Origin: CAWBXL01 sp963837365
GTDB lineage: Bacteria > Acidobacteriota > Terriglobia > Terriglobales > Acidobacteriaceae
NCBI GenBank assembly: GCA_963837365.1
Contig: CAWIMW010000003.1
Location: 1 to 64,000, forward strand
Direction of reading: 5' to 3'
Length of the DNA stretch: 64,000 bases
The position numbers were made by a program, and so were the translations under genes. The notes under the pieces were generated by a model. It was not told the DNA's origin and did no database searches. It saw only the letters and a list, made by a program, of their open reading frames with translations. Below are positions 1 through 8,408 of this stretch, piece after piece; the first letter of the stretch is position 1; each line of letters begins with the position of its first letter.

Positions 1-1016
1 AGTACGCGGGGACGCCGCGCGGCCTCTTCGCCCGCCCCACCCACCTGCTCAGCCCGAGCTTCCTCGGCATGCTGCGCGACTGGCGCCGCTTCAACCGCGA
101 GGCGCGCGAGCTGATCGGGATGAACGGCAGCTCGCCCTCGCTCGGCGAGTGGCTCGAGCGGCGCGGCTTCTCGCGCCACTTCGTCGAGCGGCTGATCGTC
201 CCCCAGGCCTCCGCCGTGTGGTCGGCCGACCCCGAGCAGATGTGGAGCTTCCCGGCCTCCTTCATGGCCGAGTTCTTCGACAACCACGGGATGTACAGCC
301 TGCGCGACCGGCCGCGCTGGCTGACCGTGAGCGGCGGCTCGCGGAGCTACGTCGAGGCGATCTCGGCGCCGTGGCGCGCGCGGGTGCGGCTGGACGCTCC
401 GGTGCGGCGGATCGAGCGACTGCCCGACGCGGTGCGGATCGAGGCCGAGGGCTGCGAGAGCGAGGAGTTCGACCAGGTGGTGATCGCGACGCATTCCGAC
501 CAGGCGCTGGCGCTGCTCGCCGACCCGAGCGAGGCCGAGCGCGAGATCCTCGGCGCGATCCCCTACCGGCGCAACGAGACCGTCCTGCACACCGACCGCT
601 CGCTGCTGCCGCGCCGGCGCGCCGCCTGGTCGAGCTGGAACTTCCACCTCGGCGAGCGACCGGCCGGCGGCTCCACCGTGACCTACTGGATGAACAACCT
701 GCAGCGCCTCGCCGAGCGCGAGTACCTGGTGACGCTGAACCGCAGCGAGGCGATCGAGCCGGCGAAGGTCCTGCGGCGGCTCGTCTACGACCACCCGGTC
801 TACACCCGCGAGGGCGTGCGGGCGCAGGGACGCTACGCCGAGATCGGCGGCGTGCGGCGGACTCATTACTGCGGCGCCTACTGGGGCTGGGGCTTCCACG
901 AGGACGGCGTGCGCAGCGCCGAGCGCGCCTGCGCGGCGATCGCCGCCGCCGCCGGAGCGCCGTCGAGGTTTTCACCGCTATCCGGGCAGAACCTCTACGG
1001 CGGCGCCGTGGCATGA
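1..1016 (+). CDS. FAD-dependent oxidoreductase (COG2907-like), 5' partial
   Basis: The reading frame is open from the left edge (first full codon at 3), so the N-terminal Rossmann FAD motif lies outside the window. The visible part resembles the NAD/FAD-binding amine-oxidase-like protein that accompanies DUF1365 and cyclopropane synthase genes: a substrate-domain segment with SGGSRSYVEAI near 330-365 and a C-terminal FAD-contact segment (GAYWGWGFHEDGV, near 870-910). The stop overlaps the ATG of the next gene (ATGA at 1013-1016), so it is translationally coupled. Family knowledge suggests a redox step on unsaturated or modified membrane fatty acids; the exact substrate is unknown. An internal ATG at 69 is not the true start, because homologous sequence continues upstream of it. 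Confidence 0.8.
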   Translation, partial: YAGTPRGLFARPTHLLSPSFLGMLRDWRRFNREARELIGMNGSSPSLGEWLERRGFSRHFVERLIVPQASAVWSADPEQMWSFPASFMAEFFDNHGMYSLRDRPRWLTVSGGSRSYVEAISAPWRARVRLDAPVRRIERLPDAVRIEAEGCESEEFDQVVIATHSDQALALLADPSEAEREILGAIPYRRNETVLHTDRSLLPRRRAAWSSWNFHLGERPAGGSTVTYWMNNLQRLAEREYLVTLNRSEAIEPAKVLRRLVYDHPVYTREGVRAQGRYAEIGGVRRTHYCGAYWGWGFHEDGVRSAERACAAIAAAAGAPSRFSPLSGQNLYGGAVA

Positions 1017-1849
1017 CCGCCTCCGCGATCTACGAGGGCCGGCTGCGCCACCGCCGCTTCGCGCCGGTCGAGCACGAGTTCGGCTACCGCCTCTACATGG
1101 CCTACCTCGACCTCGACGAGCTGCCGGAGGCGCTCGACCCGTTCCCCGGCTGGTCAGCGCGGCGGCGGGCGCCGGCGCGCTTCCGCCGCGCCGACTACAT
1201 GGGCGACCCGGCGCGGCCGCTGGCCGAGTGCGCGCGCGACGCGGTCGAGGCGACGGGGGCGCCGCGGCCGGCCGGGCCGGTGCGGCTGCTCGGCAATCTG
1301 CGCAGCTTCGGCCACGTCTTCAACCCGGTCTGCTTCTACTACTGCTTCGACCCGGCCGGCGAGCGGGTCGAGGCGGTGGTCGCCGACGTCACCAACATCC
1401 CCTGGGGCGAGAGCCACCCCTATGTGATGACCCGCGGCGAGCGGCGCGGCTCGGTGCTGGGCGGGGACTTCGAGAAGCGGCTGCACGTCTCGCCTCTGAT
1501 GGGGATGGAGCATCGCTACGAGCTGCGGGCGAGCGAGCCCGGCGAGGCGCTGGTCGTGCAGATCGACTCGCGCGCCACGGGCGAGGGAGGCGGCGAGAAG
1601 GCGTTCGACGCGACGCTCTCGCTGCGCCGCCGCGAGCTCAGCACGGCGACGCTGACCCGGATGCTGGTCCGCTACCCGGCGCCATCGCTGCAGGTCGTCG
1701 GGCGGATCTACCTGCAGGCGCTGCGCCTGAGGCTGAAGGGCGCCCGCTGGCACCCCCACCCCGAGCGACGTAGAGGTTCTGGTCGCATACCGGTCAAAAG
1801 CTCTACGGCGCGGAAGGGATCGGGGCCGGGTAACTTCATCTCACCATGA
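1013..1849 (+). CDS. DUF1365 domain protein
   Basis: A 278-residue protein starting at the ATG that overlaps the upstream stop. The open frame extends back to 149, but that part is antisense-like shadow over the oxidoreductase. It opens with IYEGRLRHRRFAPVEHEFGY and contains FNPVCFYYCFD and DVTNIPWGESHPYV, the conserved blocks of DUF1365. In many bacteria this gene sits between COG2907 and a cyclopropane-fatty-acyl-phospholipid synthase, as here, and it is presumed to act in membrane fatty acid modification. The last 30 or so residues (basic, Ser/Gly-rich) lie past the usual family end. The stop overlaps the next ATG (1846-1849). Confidence 0.85.
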   Translation: MTASAIYEGRLRHRRFAPVEHEFGYRLYMAYLDLDELPEALDPFPGWSARRRAPARFRRADYMGDPARPLAECARDAVEATGAPRPAGPVRLLGNLRSFGHVFNPVCFYYCFDPAGERVEAVVADVTNIPWGESHPYVMTRGERRGSVLGGDFEKRLHVSPLMGMEHRYELRASEPGEALVVQIDSRATGEGGGEKAFDATLSLRRRELSTATLTRMLVRYPAPSLQVVGRIYLQALRLRLKGARWHPHPERRRGSGRIPVKSSTARKGSGPGNFISP

Positions 1850-3042
1850 GCAACCGGTTAGCGCGCCTCATCGTCCTGGTGCTGCTGGGCCGCCTGCGCG
1901 ACGGCCGGATCGAGATCGCCGAGGCGGGGCGGCGGCGCGCCTTCGGCCCGGCGGACGCCGAGCTGGGGGCGACGGTGACGGTGAACGACCCGGCGGCCTG
2001 GCGCGGCGCCCTGCGCGGCAGCGTCGGCCTCGGCGAGGACTACCTCGAGGGCCGCTGGGAGGCCGACGACCTGGTCGCCCTGCTGCGGATCGCGGCGCGC
2101 GAGCTGCAGCGGCCGAGCCGCCTGCGCGGCGCGCTCGCCCGGGCGCGCGGCCTCGCCCACCGGCTGCGCCGGCTCGTCCCCGAGAACAGCCGCCGCGGCG
2201 CCCGCGAGAACATCTCCGCCCACTACGACCTCGGCAACGAGCTCTTCTCCGCCTTCCTCGACGAGCGGATGATGTACTCGTGCGCGCTCTTCCCGGCCGC
2301 CGGGGCGAGCCTGGAGGAGGCGCAGCTGGCGAAGCTGGAGCGGATCTGCGCGAAGCTCGAGCTCGGGCCGGACGACCACCTGCTGGAGATCGGCACCGGC
2401 TGGGGCGGGCTCGCCGTGCACGCGGCGCGCGAGCACGGCTGCCGGGTGACGACGACGACGATCTCGCGCGAGCAGCACCGCTTGGCGGTCGAGCGGGTGC
2501 GCGAGGCCGGGCTGGAGGACCGCGTCACGGTGCTGCTGGAGGACTACCGCGACCTGCGCGGCGAATACGACAAGCTGGTCTCGATCGAGATGATCGAGGC
2601 CGTCGGCTGGCAGCACTTCGACGAGTTCTTCCGCCGCTGCGACGAGCTGCTGGCGCCCGGCGGGCTGATGTTCCTGCAGGCGATCACGATCGACGACGGC
2701 CTGTATGAGGCGGAGAAGGCGGCGCGCAGCTTCGCCAACACCCACGTCTTCCCCGGCGGCTGCCTGCCCTCGAAGGCGACGATCGCCGCCTGCCTGGCGC
2801 GGGCGACGAGCCTGCGCGAGGTCTGGGCGGCCGACATCACCGCCAGCTACCCGCCCACCCTGGCCGCCTGGCGCGAGCGCTTCCTCGCCGCCTGGGAGCG
2901 GCTGCGCCCGCGCGGCTACGACGAGCGCTTCCGCCGCCTCTGGGTCTTCTACCTGACGCTCTCCGAGGCGGGCTTCCGCGAGGGCCGGATCGGCGACGTG
3001 CAGGCGTTGCTGGCGAAACCGCGATACTCCGCGATGCCGTGA
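1846..3042 (+). CDS. Cyclopropane-fatty-acyl-phospholipid synthase family methyltransferase
   Basis: A 398-residue SAM-dependent methyltransferase of the CFA synthase (COG2230) family. Visible blocks are GEDYLEGRWE near residue 64, ENISAHYDLGNELF near 122, the SAM-binding motif LLEIGTGWGG near 180 and FPGGCLPS near 303. Family members transfer a methylene or methyl group from SAM to the double bond of membrane phospholipid acyl chains. The N-terminal lipid-binding domain is shorter than in E. coli Cfa, as in actinobacterial members. It shares 4-bp stop/start overlaps with both neighbours, which supports one co-translated operon with the FAD oxidoreductase and DUF1365 protein. Whether it makes cyclopropane or methyl-branched chains (with the oxidoreductase reducing an intermediate) cannot be decided from sequence. 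Confidence 0.9.
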   Translation: MSNRLARLIVLVLLGRLRDGRIEIAEAGRRRAFGPADAELGATVTVNDPAAWRGALRGSVGLGEDYLEGRWEADDLVALLRIAARELQRPSRLRGALARARGLAHRLRRLVPENSRRGARENISAHYDLGNELFSAFLDERMMYSCALFPAAGASLEEAQLAKLERICAKLELGPDDHLLEIGTGWGGLAVHAAREHGCRVTTTTISREQHRLAVERVREAGLEDRVTVLLEDYRDLRGEYDKLVSIEMIEAVGWQHFDEFFRRCDELLAPGGLMFLQAITIDDGLYEAEKAARSFANTHVFPGGCLPSKATIAACLARATSLREVWAADITASYPPTLAAWRERFLAAWERLRPRGYDERFRRLWVFYLTLSEAGFREGRIGDVQALLAKPRYSAMP

Positions 3043-3785
3043 TCGTCGAGCGGACCGAGAACCCGATCTGGCTGTCGAACGCCTACCTCCTCGTCGACGA
3101 GGCGAGCGGCAAGGGCGTGCTGATCGACGGCAACGACGAGCTCGGGCCGCTGCTCGAGCGGATCGAGCGCGACGGGATCGAGATCACGCACGTGCTGGTC
3201 ACCCACCCGCACGGCGACCACGTCGCCGGGCTGGCCGAGGCGCGGCGCAAGCTCGGCGACCCGCCGCTCGTCGCCCACGCGGAGTGCGCGGCGGAGCTGC
3301 CCGACGAGGTCGCGGTGACGCTGGGCGACGGCGAGAAGCTCGACGCCGGCGGGATGGAGATCGAGGCGATTCTCACCCCCGGCCATGCCGCCGGCCACCT
3401 CGCCTTCCTGGTCGAGGGCTCCGACGTCTTCACCGCCGACGTGCTCTTCAAGGGGACGGTGGGCGGGACGATGGCGCCGGGCGGCTCCGGCTTCGCCGAC
3501 CTCAAGGCCTCGGTGATGCGGCTGATGGAGCTGCCGCCCGAGACCCGCGTCCACCCCGGCCACCGCGAGCCGACGACGATCGGCGAGGAGCGGGAGTCCA
3601 ACCCCTTCGTGCGGATCTGGCGCGGGCTGGAGGAGACCGGCGACGAGCAGGTCACCGTCTGGGACCGCGCGGCGACGCTGAAGCTCTGGGCGCCCGACTA
3701 CGACGGCGGCAACAAGGCCTGGATCGTCTTCGCCGACGACGGCCTGGAGGCGATCGTCGGCGGCTCGCAGGTCGTCCGCGGCTAG
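3039..3785 (+). CDS. MBL-fold metallo-hydrolase
   Basis: A 248-residue metallo-beta-lactamase-fold hydrolase starting with GTG that overlaps the upstream TGA (GTGA). The metal-binding motif HPHGDH is near residues 57-62. A downstream His in TPGHAAGHLAF, an Asp in FTADVLFKG and a late His in VHPGHREPTT complete a glyoxalase II-like dinuclear site. The substrate is unknown; the closest general description is a hydroxyacylglutathione hydrolase-like thioesterase. It is the last member of the overlapping four-gene unit. A 95-bp gap follows before the FtsH-like gene. Confidence 0.85.
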   Translation: MIVERTENPIWLSNAYLLVDEASGKGVLIDGNDELGPLLERIERDGIEITHVLVTHPHGDHVAGLAEARRKLGDPPLVAHAECAAELPDEVAVTLGDGEKLDAGGMEIEAILTPGHAAGHLAFLVEGSDVFTADVLFKGTVGGTMAPGGSGFADLKASVMRLMELPPETRVHPGHREPTTIGEERESNPFVRIWRGLEETGDEQVTVWDRAATLKLWAPDYDGGNKAWIVFADDGLEAIVGGSQVVRG

Positions 3786-3880
3786 GCCACGGCCGAGCCT
3801 GTCCCAGTCCCAGAGCCGAATTCCGCGCCGCGGACGGATATGCGATAGGAGCGGCGGGCGTTTGGCCTGAAACTTCTCCG

Positions 3881-5458
3881 ATGCTCCTGCCGCTGGCGCT
3901 CAGCGCCACCGAAGTCAAAAGCTTCTTCTTCGACTGGTACCCGGTCTTCGGGGTCTTCTTCATGTTCGGCCTGCTGCTGGTCTTCGTCACGCTGCTGCGC
4001 GGGACGCTCGGCGCGACCAAGCCGGAGACGGTCAAGGCGAGCAAGACCGAGCCGGTGCTCTGGGAGGAGGTGCAGGGCGTCGACGCGGCCAAGGACGAGC
4101 TGATCGACGTCGCCGAATGGCTGCGCGAGCCGAAGCGCTTCGAGGCGCTCGGCGCGCAGGCGCCGCGCGGCGTGCTGCTCTTCGGCCCGCCGGGGACCGG
4201 CAAGACGATGCTCGCGCGGGCGGTCGCCGCGCAGGCGGGAGTGGACTTCTTCTCGGCGTCGGGATCGAGCTTCGTCGAGATGTTCGTGGGGAGGGGAGCC
4301 GCCCGCATCCGGCGCCTGTTCAAGGAGGCGCGGAAGTCGGGTAGAGCCGTCATCTTCATCGACGAGCTGGACGCGGTCGGGGGGGCGCGCAGCGGCGGCG
4401 GTGGAGATGGCGGCTCGAGCGAGCGCGAGCAGGCGCTGAACCAGCTGCTGGTCGAGCTCGACGGGTTCGAGAAAGACCCGGGGACGGTGATCGTGATCGC
4501 CGCCTCCAACTACGTCGACAAGCTCGACAAGGCGCTGCTGCGGCCGGGGCGCTTCGACCGCCAGGTGCTGGTCTCGCCGCCGGACCGCGACGGCCGCGAG
4601 GCGATCCTGCGCTCCCACGCCAAGGGCAAGCCGCTGGGGCCCGACCTCGACCTGACCGACGTGGCGCGCAAGACGACCGGGATGACCGGCGCCCAGCTCG
4701 CCAACGCGCTGAACGAGGCGGCGATCATCGCCGGGCGGGCGGGCCGCGGCGCGCTGGCCCGCGAGGACCTCGACGAGGCGCTGCTGCGCCAGTCGGTCGG
4801 CTCCCAGCAGGCGCGGCGGCTGACGCCGAAGGAGCGGCGGATCGTCGCCTACCACGAGGCGGGCCACGCGCTCTGCCGGCGGCTGCTCGGGCTCGATCCG
4901 CCGGAGATCCTCAGCATCGTGCCGCGCGGGCCGGCGCTCGGCTTCGTCGGCCACTCGCCGCAGGAGGACACCTACCTGAAGTCGCGCGAGGAGCTGCTCG
5001 ACGAGCTGGTGACGCTGCTCGGCGGGCGCGCCGCCGAGGAGGAGGTGATGGACGCCTCCTACTCGGGCGCGGTCGACGACCTGCAGCGCGTCCACATGGT
5101 CTGCCGCCAGATGGTCGCCGAGTTCGGCATGGGCGTGGCGCTGGACGCCGACGGGGCGCCGCCGATCGCGCTGCCGACGGGCGACTACGCGCTCTCGGAC
5201 CGCACGCGGCGCGACGTCGACGTGGCGGCGATGACGCTGGCGCGCGAAGCCTACCGTCGGGCGCGGGCGCTGCTGGCGGCGAACCGCGAGTGCCTCGACG
5301 ACCTGGCGACGGCGGCGTTGGAGCGCGAGACGCTGACGCGAGAGGAACTCGACGACGTCTTCGCCGCGCACGGGCTGCCGGCGAGCAGGCGGGTCAGCGT
5401 CGGGCCGCCGGCCGCGGTCGGCGCGACGCTCTCCTCCGAGCAGGCCAAGCCGGAGTAG
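3881..5458 (+). CDS. FtsH-like ATP-dependent zinc metalloprotease, single membrane segment
   Basis: A 525-residue AAA+ membrane protease. The start at 3881 was chosen because upstream in-frame sequence is antisense shadow of the MBL gene and the protein then begins just before a hydrophobic helix (about residues 14-38). The Walker A motif GPPGTGKT is near 101, Walker B VIFIDELDAVG near 157, the second region of homology ends in RPGRFDRQVLV, and the zinc site HEAGH is near 325 with its distal Asp in YSGAVDDLQRV. It is shorter than typical FtsH (about 600-650) and has one N-terminal membrane helix with no periplasmic domain, so it is probably a second, FtsH-like protease and not the housekeeping one. 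Expected role: degradation of membrane or regulatory proteins from the cytoplasmic face. Confidence 0.9.
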   Translation: MLLPLALSATEVKSFFFDWYPVFGVFFMFGLLLVFVTLLRGTLGATKPETVKASKTEPVLWEEVQGVDAAKDELIDVAEWLREPKRFEALGAQAPRGVLLFGPPGTGKTMLARAVAAQAGVDFFSASGSSFVEMFVGRGAARIRRLFKEARKSGRAVIFIDELDAVGGARSGGGGDGGSSEREQALNQLLVELDGFEKDPGTVIVIAASNYVDKLDKALLRPGRFDRQVLVSPPDRDGREAILRSHAKGKPLGPDLDLTDVARKTTGMTGAQLANALNEAAIIAGRAGRGALAREDLDEALLRQSVGSQQARRLTPKERRIVAYHEAGHALCRRLLGLDPPEILSIVPRGPALGFVGHSPQEDTYLKSREELLDELVTLLGGRAAEEEVMDASYSGAVDDLQRVHMVCRQMVAEFGMGVALDADGAPPIALPTGDYALSDRTRRDVDVAAMTLAREAYRRARALLAANRECLDDLATAALERETLTREELDDVFAAHGLPASRRVSVGPPAAVGATLSSEQAKPE

Positions 5459-5470
5459 AGTCTCCACTCG

Positions 5471-6346
5471 GTGAAAGCCGAGGATTACTACTTTCCTCCG
5501 GGCGAGTCGCTGGCGCGGCGGGTGCACGGCGAGCGCGCGGTCGGGTTGCTCTACGGGCAGCGGGCGCTGCTGATCGGCGCGCTCGAACCGCTCACCTACA
5601 CCGGCACGATGCTGCAGACGCGCTCCGGCGACCGGCCGTTCGAGCGGCTGGCGCGGACGGCGAAGGTGCAGGAGACGGTCTTCCTGGGGACACGGGCGGA
5701 GGCCGATGAGGTGCTGGCGCGGGTCCATCGCCTGCACGAGACGATCAGCGGCGAGCTGCCGGACGCCGCCGGCCCCTTCCCCGCCGGCACGCCCTACTCG
5801 GCCTTCGAGCCCGAGCTGATGCTGTGGACGCTGGCGGTGATCGCCGACTCGGGGCGCGAGATGTACGAGACGCTGGTGCGGCCGCTCGACCCCGAGGAGC
5901 GCGAGGCGCTGTGGCGCGACTACGTGCGCTTCGGCGAGCTGTTCGGGCTGCCGCCGAGCGAGGTGCCGGCGAGCTACGCCGAGTTCAGGGCCTGGTTCGA
6001 CGGCAGGCTGGCGGCGCCCGACCTGGCGGCGACCGAGCACGGGCTCGAGATGGCGCCGCTGGTGGCGTTCCGTCAGCCGGTGCCGCTGCCGGCGCGCGGC
6101 AACCTCGCGGTCCAGAACCACATCATCAAGGGCACGCTGCCGCCGCGCGTGCGCCAGATCTTCGGCATCCGCTGGACGCGGGCGCACGAAGCGGGCTTCC
6201 GCGCGATGGCGGCGGCGAGCCGCCGCACCCACGACGCGTTCCCCTACCGGATGCGCCGCGGTCGCAACAACGTCTTCTTCGACGTCGTCACCGAGCAGGA
6301 GCGCCGCCGCGGCGGCACCGTCACCCCGCAGCTCCGCGCCTCTTGA
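5471..6346 (+). CDS. MpaB-family (DUF2236) oxygenase
   Basis: A 291-residue protein starting with GTG 12 bp after the protease gene. It matches the DUF2236/MpaB'-like pattern: an N-terminal RRVHGERAVGLLYGQRALL block, the central YSAFEPELMLWTLAVIADS segment, then LPPSEVPASYAEF and a C-terminal IRWTRAHEAGFRAM region. Family members include latex-clearing and mycophenolic-acid oxygenases that use histidine-ligated heme; a function for this one is not known. No signal peptide is visible. It is co-oriented with the upstream operon and its stop overlaps a possible TTG start of the next small gene. Confidence 0.8.
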   Translation: MKAEDYYFPPGESLARRVHGERAVGLLYGQRALLIGALEPLTYTGTMLQTRSGDRPFERLARTAKVQETVFLGTRAEADEVLARVHRLHETISGELPDAAGPFPAGTPYSAFEPELMLWTLAVIADSGREMYETLVRPLDPEEREALWRDYVRFGELFGLPPSEVPASYAEFRAWFDGRLAAPDLAATEHGLEMAPLVAFRQPVPLPARGNLAVQNHIIKGTLPPRVRQIFGIRWTRAHEAGFRAMAAASRRTHDAFPYRMRRGRNNVFFDVVTEQERRRGGTVTPQLRAS

Positions 6347-6363
6347 GCGTCCGCTGGTGGTCG

Positions 6364-6612
6364 ATGCGGCCGGCGCAGAACCGCAAGCCGGCGACCTACC
6401 GCTGCCCGCTCTGCGGCAAGCACCTCCCCGCCCTCAGCGAGCACTTCCTGATCGCCCCGGAAGGCGACATGGACCAGCGCCGCCACGCCCACACCGGCTG
6501 CGTGCTCGCCGCCCGCAAGCGCGGCCAGCTGCCGACCGAGGACGAGTGGCGCCGCACCCAGCCGCGGCCGCCGTCGCTGTGGGAGCGGCTGCGGGCGCGG
6601 CTCTCTCGCTGA
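6364..6612 (+). CDS. Small zinc-ribbon-like protein
   Basis: An 82-residue protein counted from ATG 6364. An in-frame TTG at 6343 overlaps the upstream stop and is the alternative start. It has a CPLCGKH knuckle near residue 14 followed by a second His/Cys group (RRHAHTGCVLA near 43), compatible with one bound zinc, and a basic C-terminus. No function is recognised. It is followed immediately by a bidirectional terminator. Confidence 0.6.
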   Translation: MRPAQNRKPATYRCPLCGKHLPALSEHFLIAPEGDMDQRRHAHTGCVLAARKRGQLPTEDEWRRTQPRPPSLWERLRARLSR

Positions 6613-6660
6613 GCGCATCCGAGATTGACCCCACTGGAGTGGGGTGAAAGTCGGATGCGC
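6613..6660. terminator. Bidirectional hairpin terminator between convergent genes
   Basis: A nested hairpin: outer arms GCGCATCCGA (6613-6622) and TCGGATGCGC (6651-6660), inner arms ACCCCACT (6628-6635) and AGTGGGGT (6638-6645). It lies exactly between a plus-strand gene ending at 6612 and a minus-strand gene ending at 6662. There is no clear T-run, so factor-independent termination is an inference. Confidence 0.6.
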
Positions 6661-6661
6661 G

Positions 6662-7927
6662 TCAGGAAGCGACGCGGAAGCGGGCGCCGGCGCGGGCGAG
6701 ACGGTCGAGGCAGCCGGTGCCGAGGGCGGTGGCCGGGGTGAGGCAGCCGGCTCGCTGCGGCGTCGCGCCGTCCTCGGCGAGCAGCAGGCCGACCTCGCCG
6801 AGGATCGTCGCCGTCGTCAGGTAGCCCGGGTGGCCGTCGGCGTCGAGCTCGACCCGCAGGTTGTGGCCGCCGACGGTGCGGGCGTCGAGCGTCAGCGTCC
6901 ACGACCACTGGTCGAGCTTCTCCTTCGGCCCGAAGCCCGAGCCCGGTAAGGCCCTGCGCATCAGCGCGGCCGAGCGCTGCCGGACCGAGGGGCGCGCCCG
7001 GGAGAGCGAGCGAAAGCCCGCCTGCATCCCGGCCAGCGCGCCAGCGGCCGCGTAGCGCAGCGGCAGCGAGGCTGAGCCGCCCGGGATCGCGATGCCCTCG
7101 CGGTAGCGCGGCGGCTCGGCGCCGTCGCCGCGCTCGGCCGCGAGCAGCGCCGCGCTGCGCTGGATCACCGCGGGGTTGATGAAGGCCGCGGGGGTCATCG
7201 GCGCGATCGCGTCGCCGCGCGCGTTGACGCGGGGCGCCAGCTCGATCGGGCTGCGCCGGCGCACGGCGGCCGCCGTGTCGGGGTCGGTGACGAGCGCCGC
7301 CGGATCGACGACCAGCTCGGCGTCCTCGCCGCCGGTGGCCTCGGCCATGCTCTGCATCGTCCCGCCCGACATCAGGTCCTCGAGCCGCACCCGCCCGGAG
7401 GGCTGCCGCGTCGCGATGTCGAGATCGACCTCGGCGAGCGCCTCGTCCCAGCGCTCGCGCGCCGTCTCGGCTGCCAGTAGGACCGCGAGGTCGGGCGGCA
7501 GCGCCTCGAAGCCGCAGACCTCGACCACCTTGACGCCGGCAGCGGCGGCACGCTCGTGGTAGGCGTCGATCATCCGCCGCGCGAAGGGGATCTCGCCGGT
7601 CAGGTCGACGTAGTGGGCGCCCTGCTCGACACAGGCCGCGATGACCGGCTCGCCGTAGAGCGTGTAGGGGCCGACCAGGTCGAGGACGACGCGGGTCCGC
7701 GCCGTCATTGCCGCGAGCGAAGCGGGGTCGGCAACGTCGGCGACGAGGATCTCCGGCGCCTCGACGCCGATCCCGCCAAGGACGCGCTCGACCCTGCCGG
7801 GGTCGCGTCCAGCCGCGGCCCATTTCGCACCCAGCTCGCCGGCGCGCTCGGCGAGGTAGGCAGCCACTCGGCGCCCGGTCACGCCCGTGGCGCCGAAGAC
7901 GACGACGGAGAGGTCACGGTCGGTCAT
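6662..7927 (-). CDS. Saccharopine dehydrogenase-like NADP-binding reductase
   Basis: A 421-residue protein of the saccharopine dehydrogenase / trans-acting enoyl reductase family. The N-terminal Rossmann motif is VVVFGATGVTGRRVAAYLAE (residues 8-27). The family block VLDLVGPYTLYGEPVIAACV (about 80-99) and YVDLTGEIPF follow, then GFEALPPDLAV. Homologues in actinobacteria reduce lipid or polyketide intermediates (for example the enoyl reductase of phenolic glycolipid synthesis) but most are unassigned. It stands upstream-adjacent to an SRPBCC protein on the same strand, with a 31-bp gap. Confidence 0.85.
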   Translation of the reverse strand: MTDRDLSVVVFGATGVTGRRVAAYLAERAGELGAKWAAAGRDPGRVERVLGGIGVEAPEILVADVADPASLAAMTARTRVVLDLVGPYTLYGEPVIAACVEQGAHYVDLTGEIPFARRMIDAYHERAAAAGVKVVEVCGFEALPPDLAVLLAAETARERWDEALAEVDLDIATRQPSGRVRLEDLMSGGTMQSMAEATGGEDAELVVDPAALVTDPDTAAAVRRRSPIELAPRVNARGDAIAPMTPAAFINPAVIQRSAALLAAERGDGAEPPRYREGIAIPGGSASLPLRYAAAGALAGMQAGFRSLSRARPSVRQRSAALMRRALPGSGFGPKEKLDQWSWTLTLDARTVGGHNLRVELDADGHPGYLTTATILGEVGLLLAEDGATPQRAGCLTPATALGTGCLDRLARAGARFRVAS

Positions 7928-7958
7928 GCGCGGACCATACTGTGACCTCGAGCCAGGC

Positions 7959-8408
7959 TCAGCGGTCCTCGACGTACGTCTTCAACTCGCCCGGGCGCGC
8001 GTTGACGAGCATCGCCATGACCGCGCTTTCGACCGGTCCCCGGAGGAGCATCCCGAGCACCCGGCCTGGATCGCTGTCGAGCGTGTAGGTCGCCTTCGTC
8101 CGTCCCTCGCCGAGATCCTCCAGGGCCCACGAGCCCTCGACCGACTTCAGGTCGCCCTTCTCCTGCACCCAGGAAAGGCGAGTCGGACCGGCATAGCTGA
8201 ACCGCACGTGGGTCGTCACCTGCCTGACCTTGATGTCGCTGACGCTCTCGACCAGGGTCGGGCGGCCCTCGGGGTCCTGCTCCAGGGCGCTGAGGGCGAC
8301 CAGGCCACCCTGCCACTCGGGCGCCGTGAGCACGTCCTCGACCACCGCCCAGACCAGATCGATCGGCGCGTCGATCTCAGCACTCGCTGTTCCGCCCATG
8401 TGCGCCAT
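7959..8408 (-). CDS. SRPBCC (START-like) family protein
   Basis: A 149-residue protein with the polyketide cyclase/START-like fold pattern: SAEIDAPIDLVWAVVEDV at the N-terminus, a central beta-rich region with VRFSYAGPTRLSWV and GSWALEDLGEGRTKATYTLD, and a C-terminal helix. Such proteins bind hydrophobic ligands or act as cyclases/co-chaperones; no ligand can be proposed here. Its ATG overlaps the stop of the upstream methyltransferase (ATGA at 8405-8408), so the two are coupled. Confidence 0.8.
   Translation of the reverse strand: MAHMGGTASAEIDAPIDLVWAVVEDVLTAPEWQGGLVALSALEQDPEGRPTLVESVSDIKVRQVTTHVRFSYAGPTRLSWVQEKGDLKSVEGSWALEDLGEGRTKATYTLDSDPGRVLGMLLRGPVESAVMAMLVNARPGELKTYVEDR

Noticed and set aside
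3782..6232. 816-residue minus-strand open frame
   Set aside because: It is antisense to the FtsH-like and MpaB genes, is extremely Arg/Gln/His-rich and matches no motif. It is a high-GC shadow.
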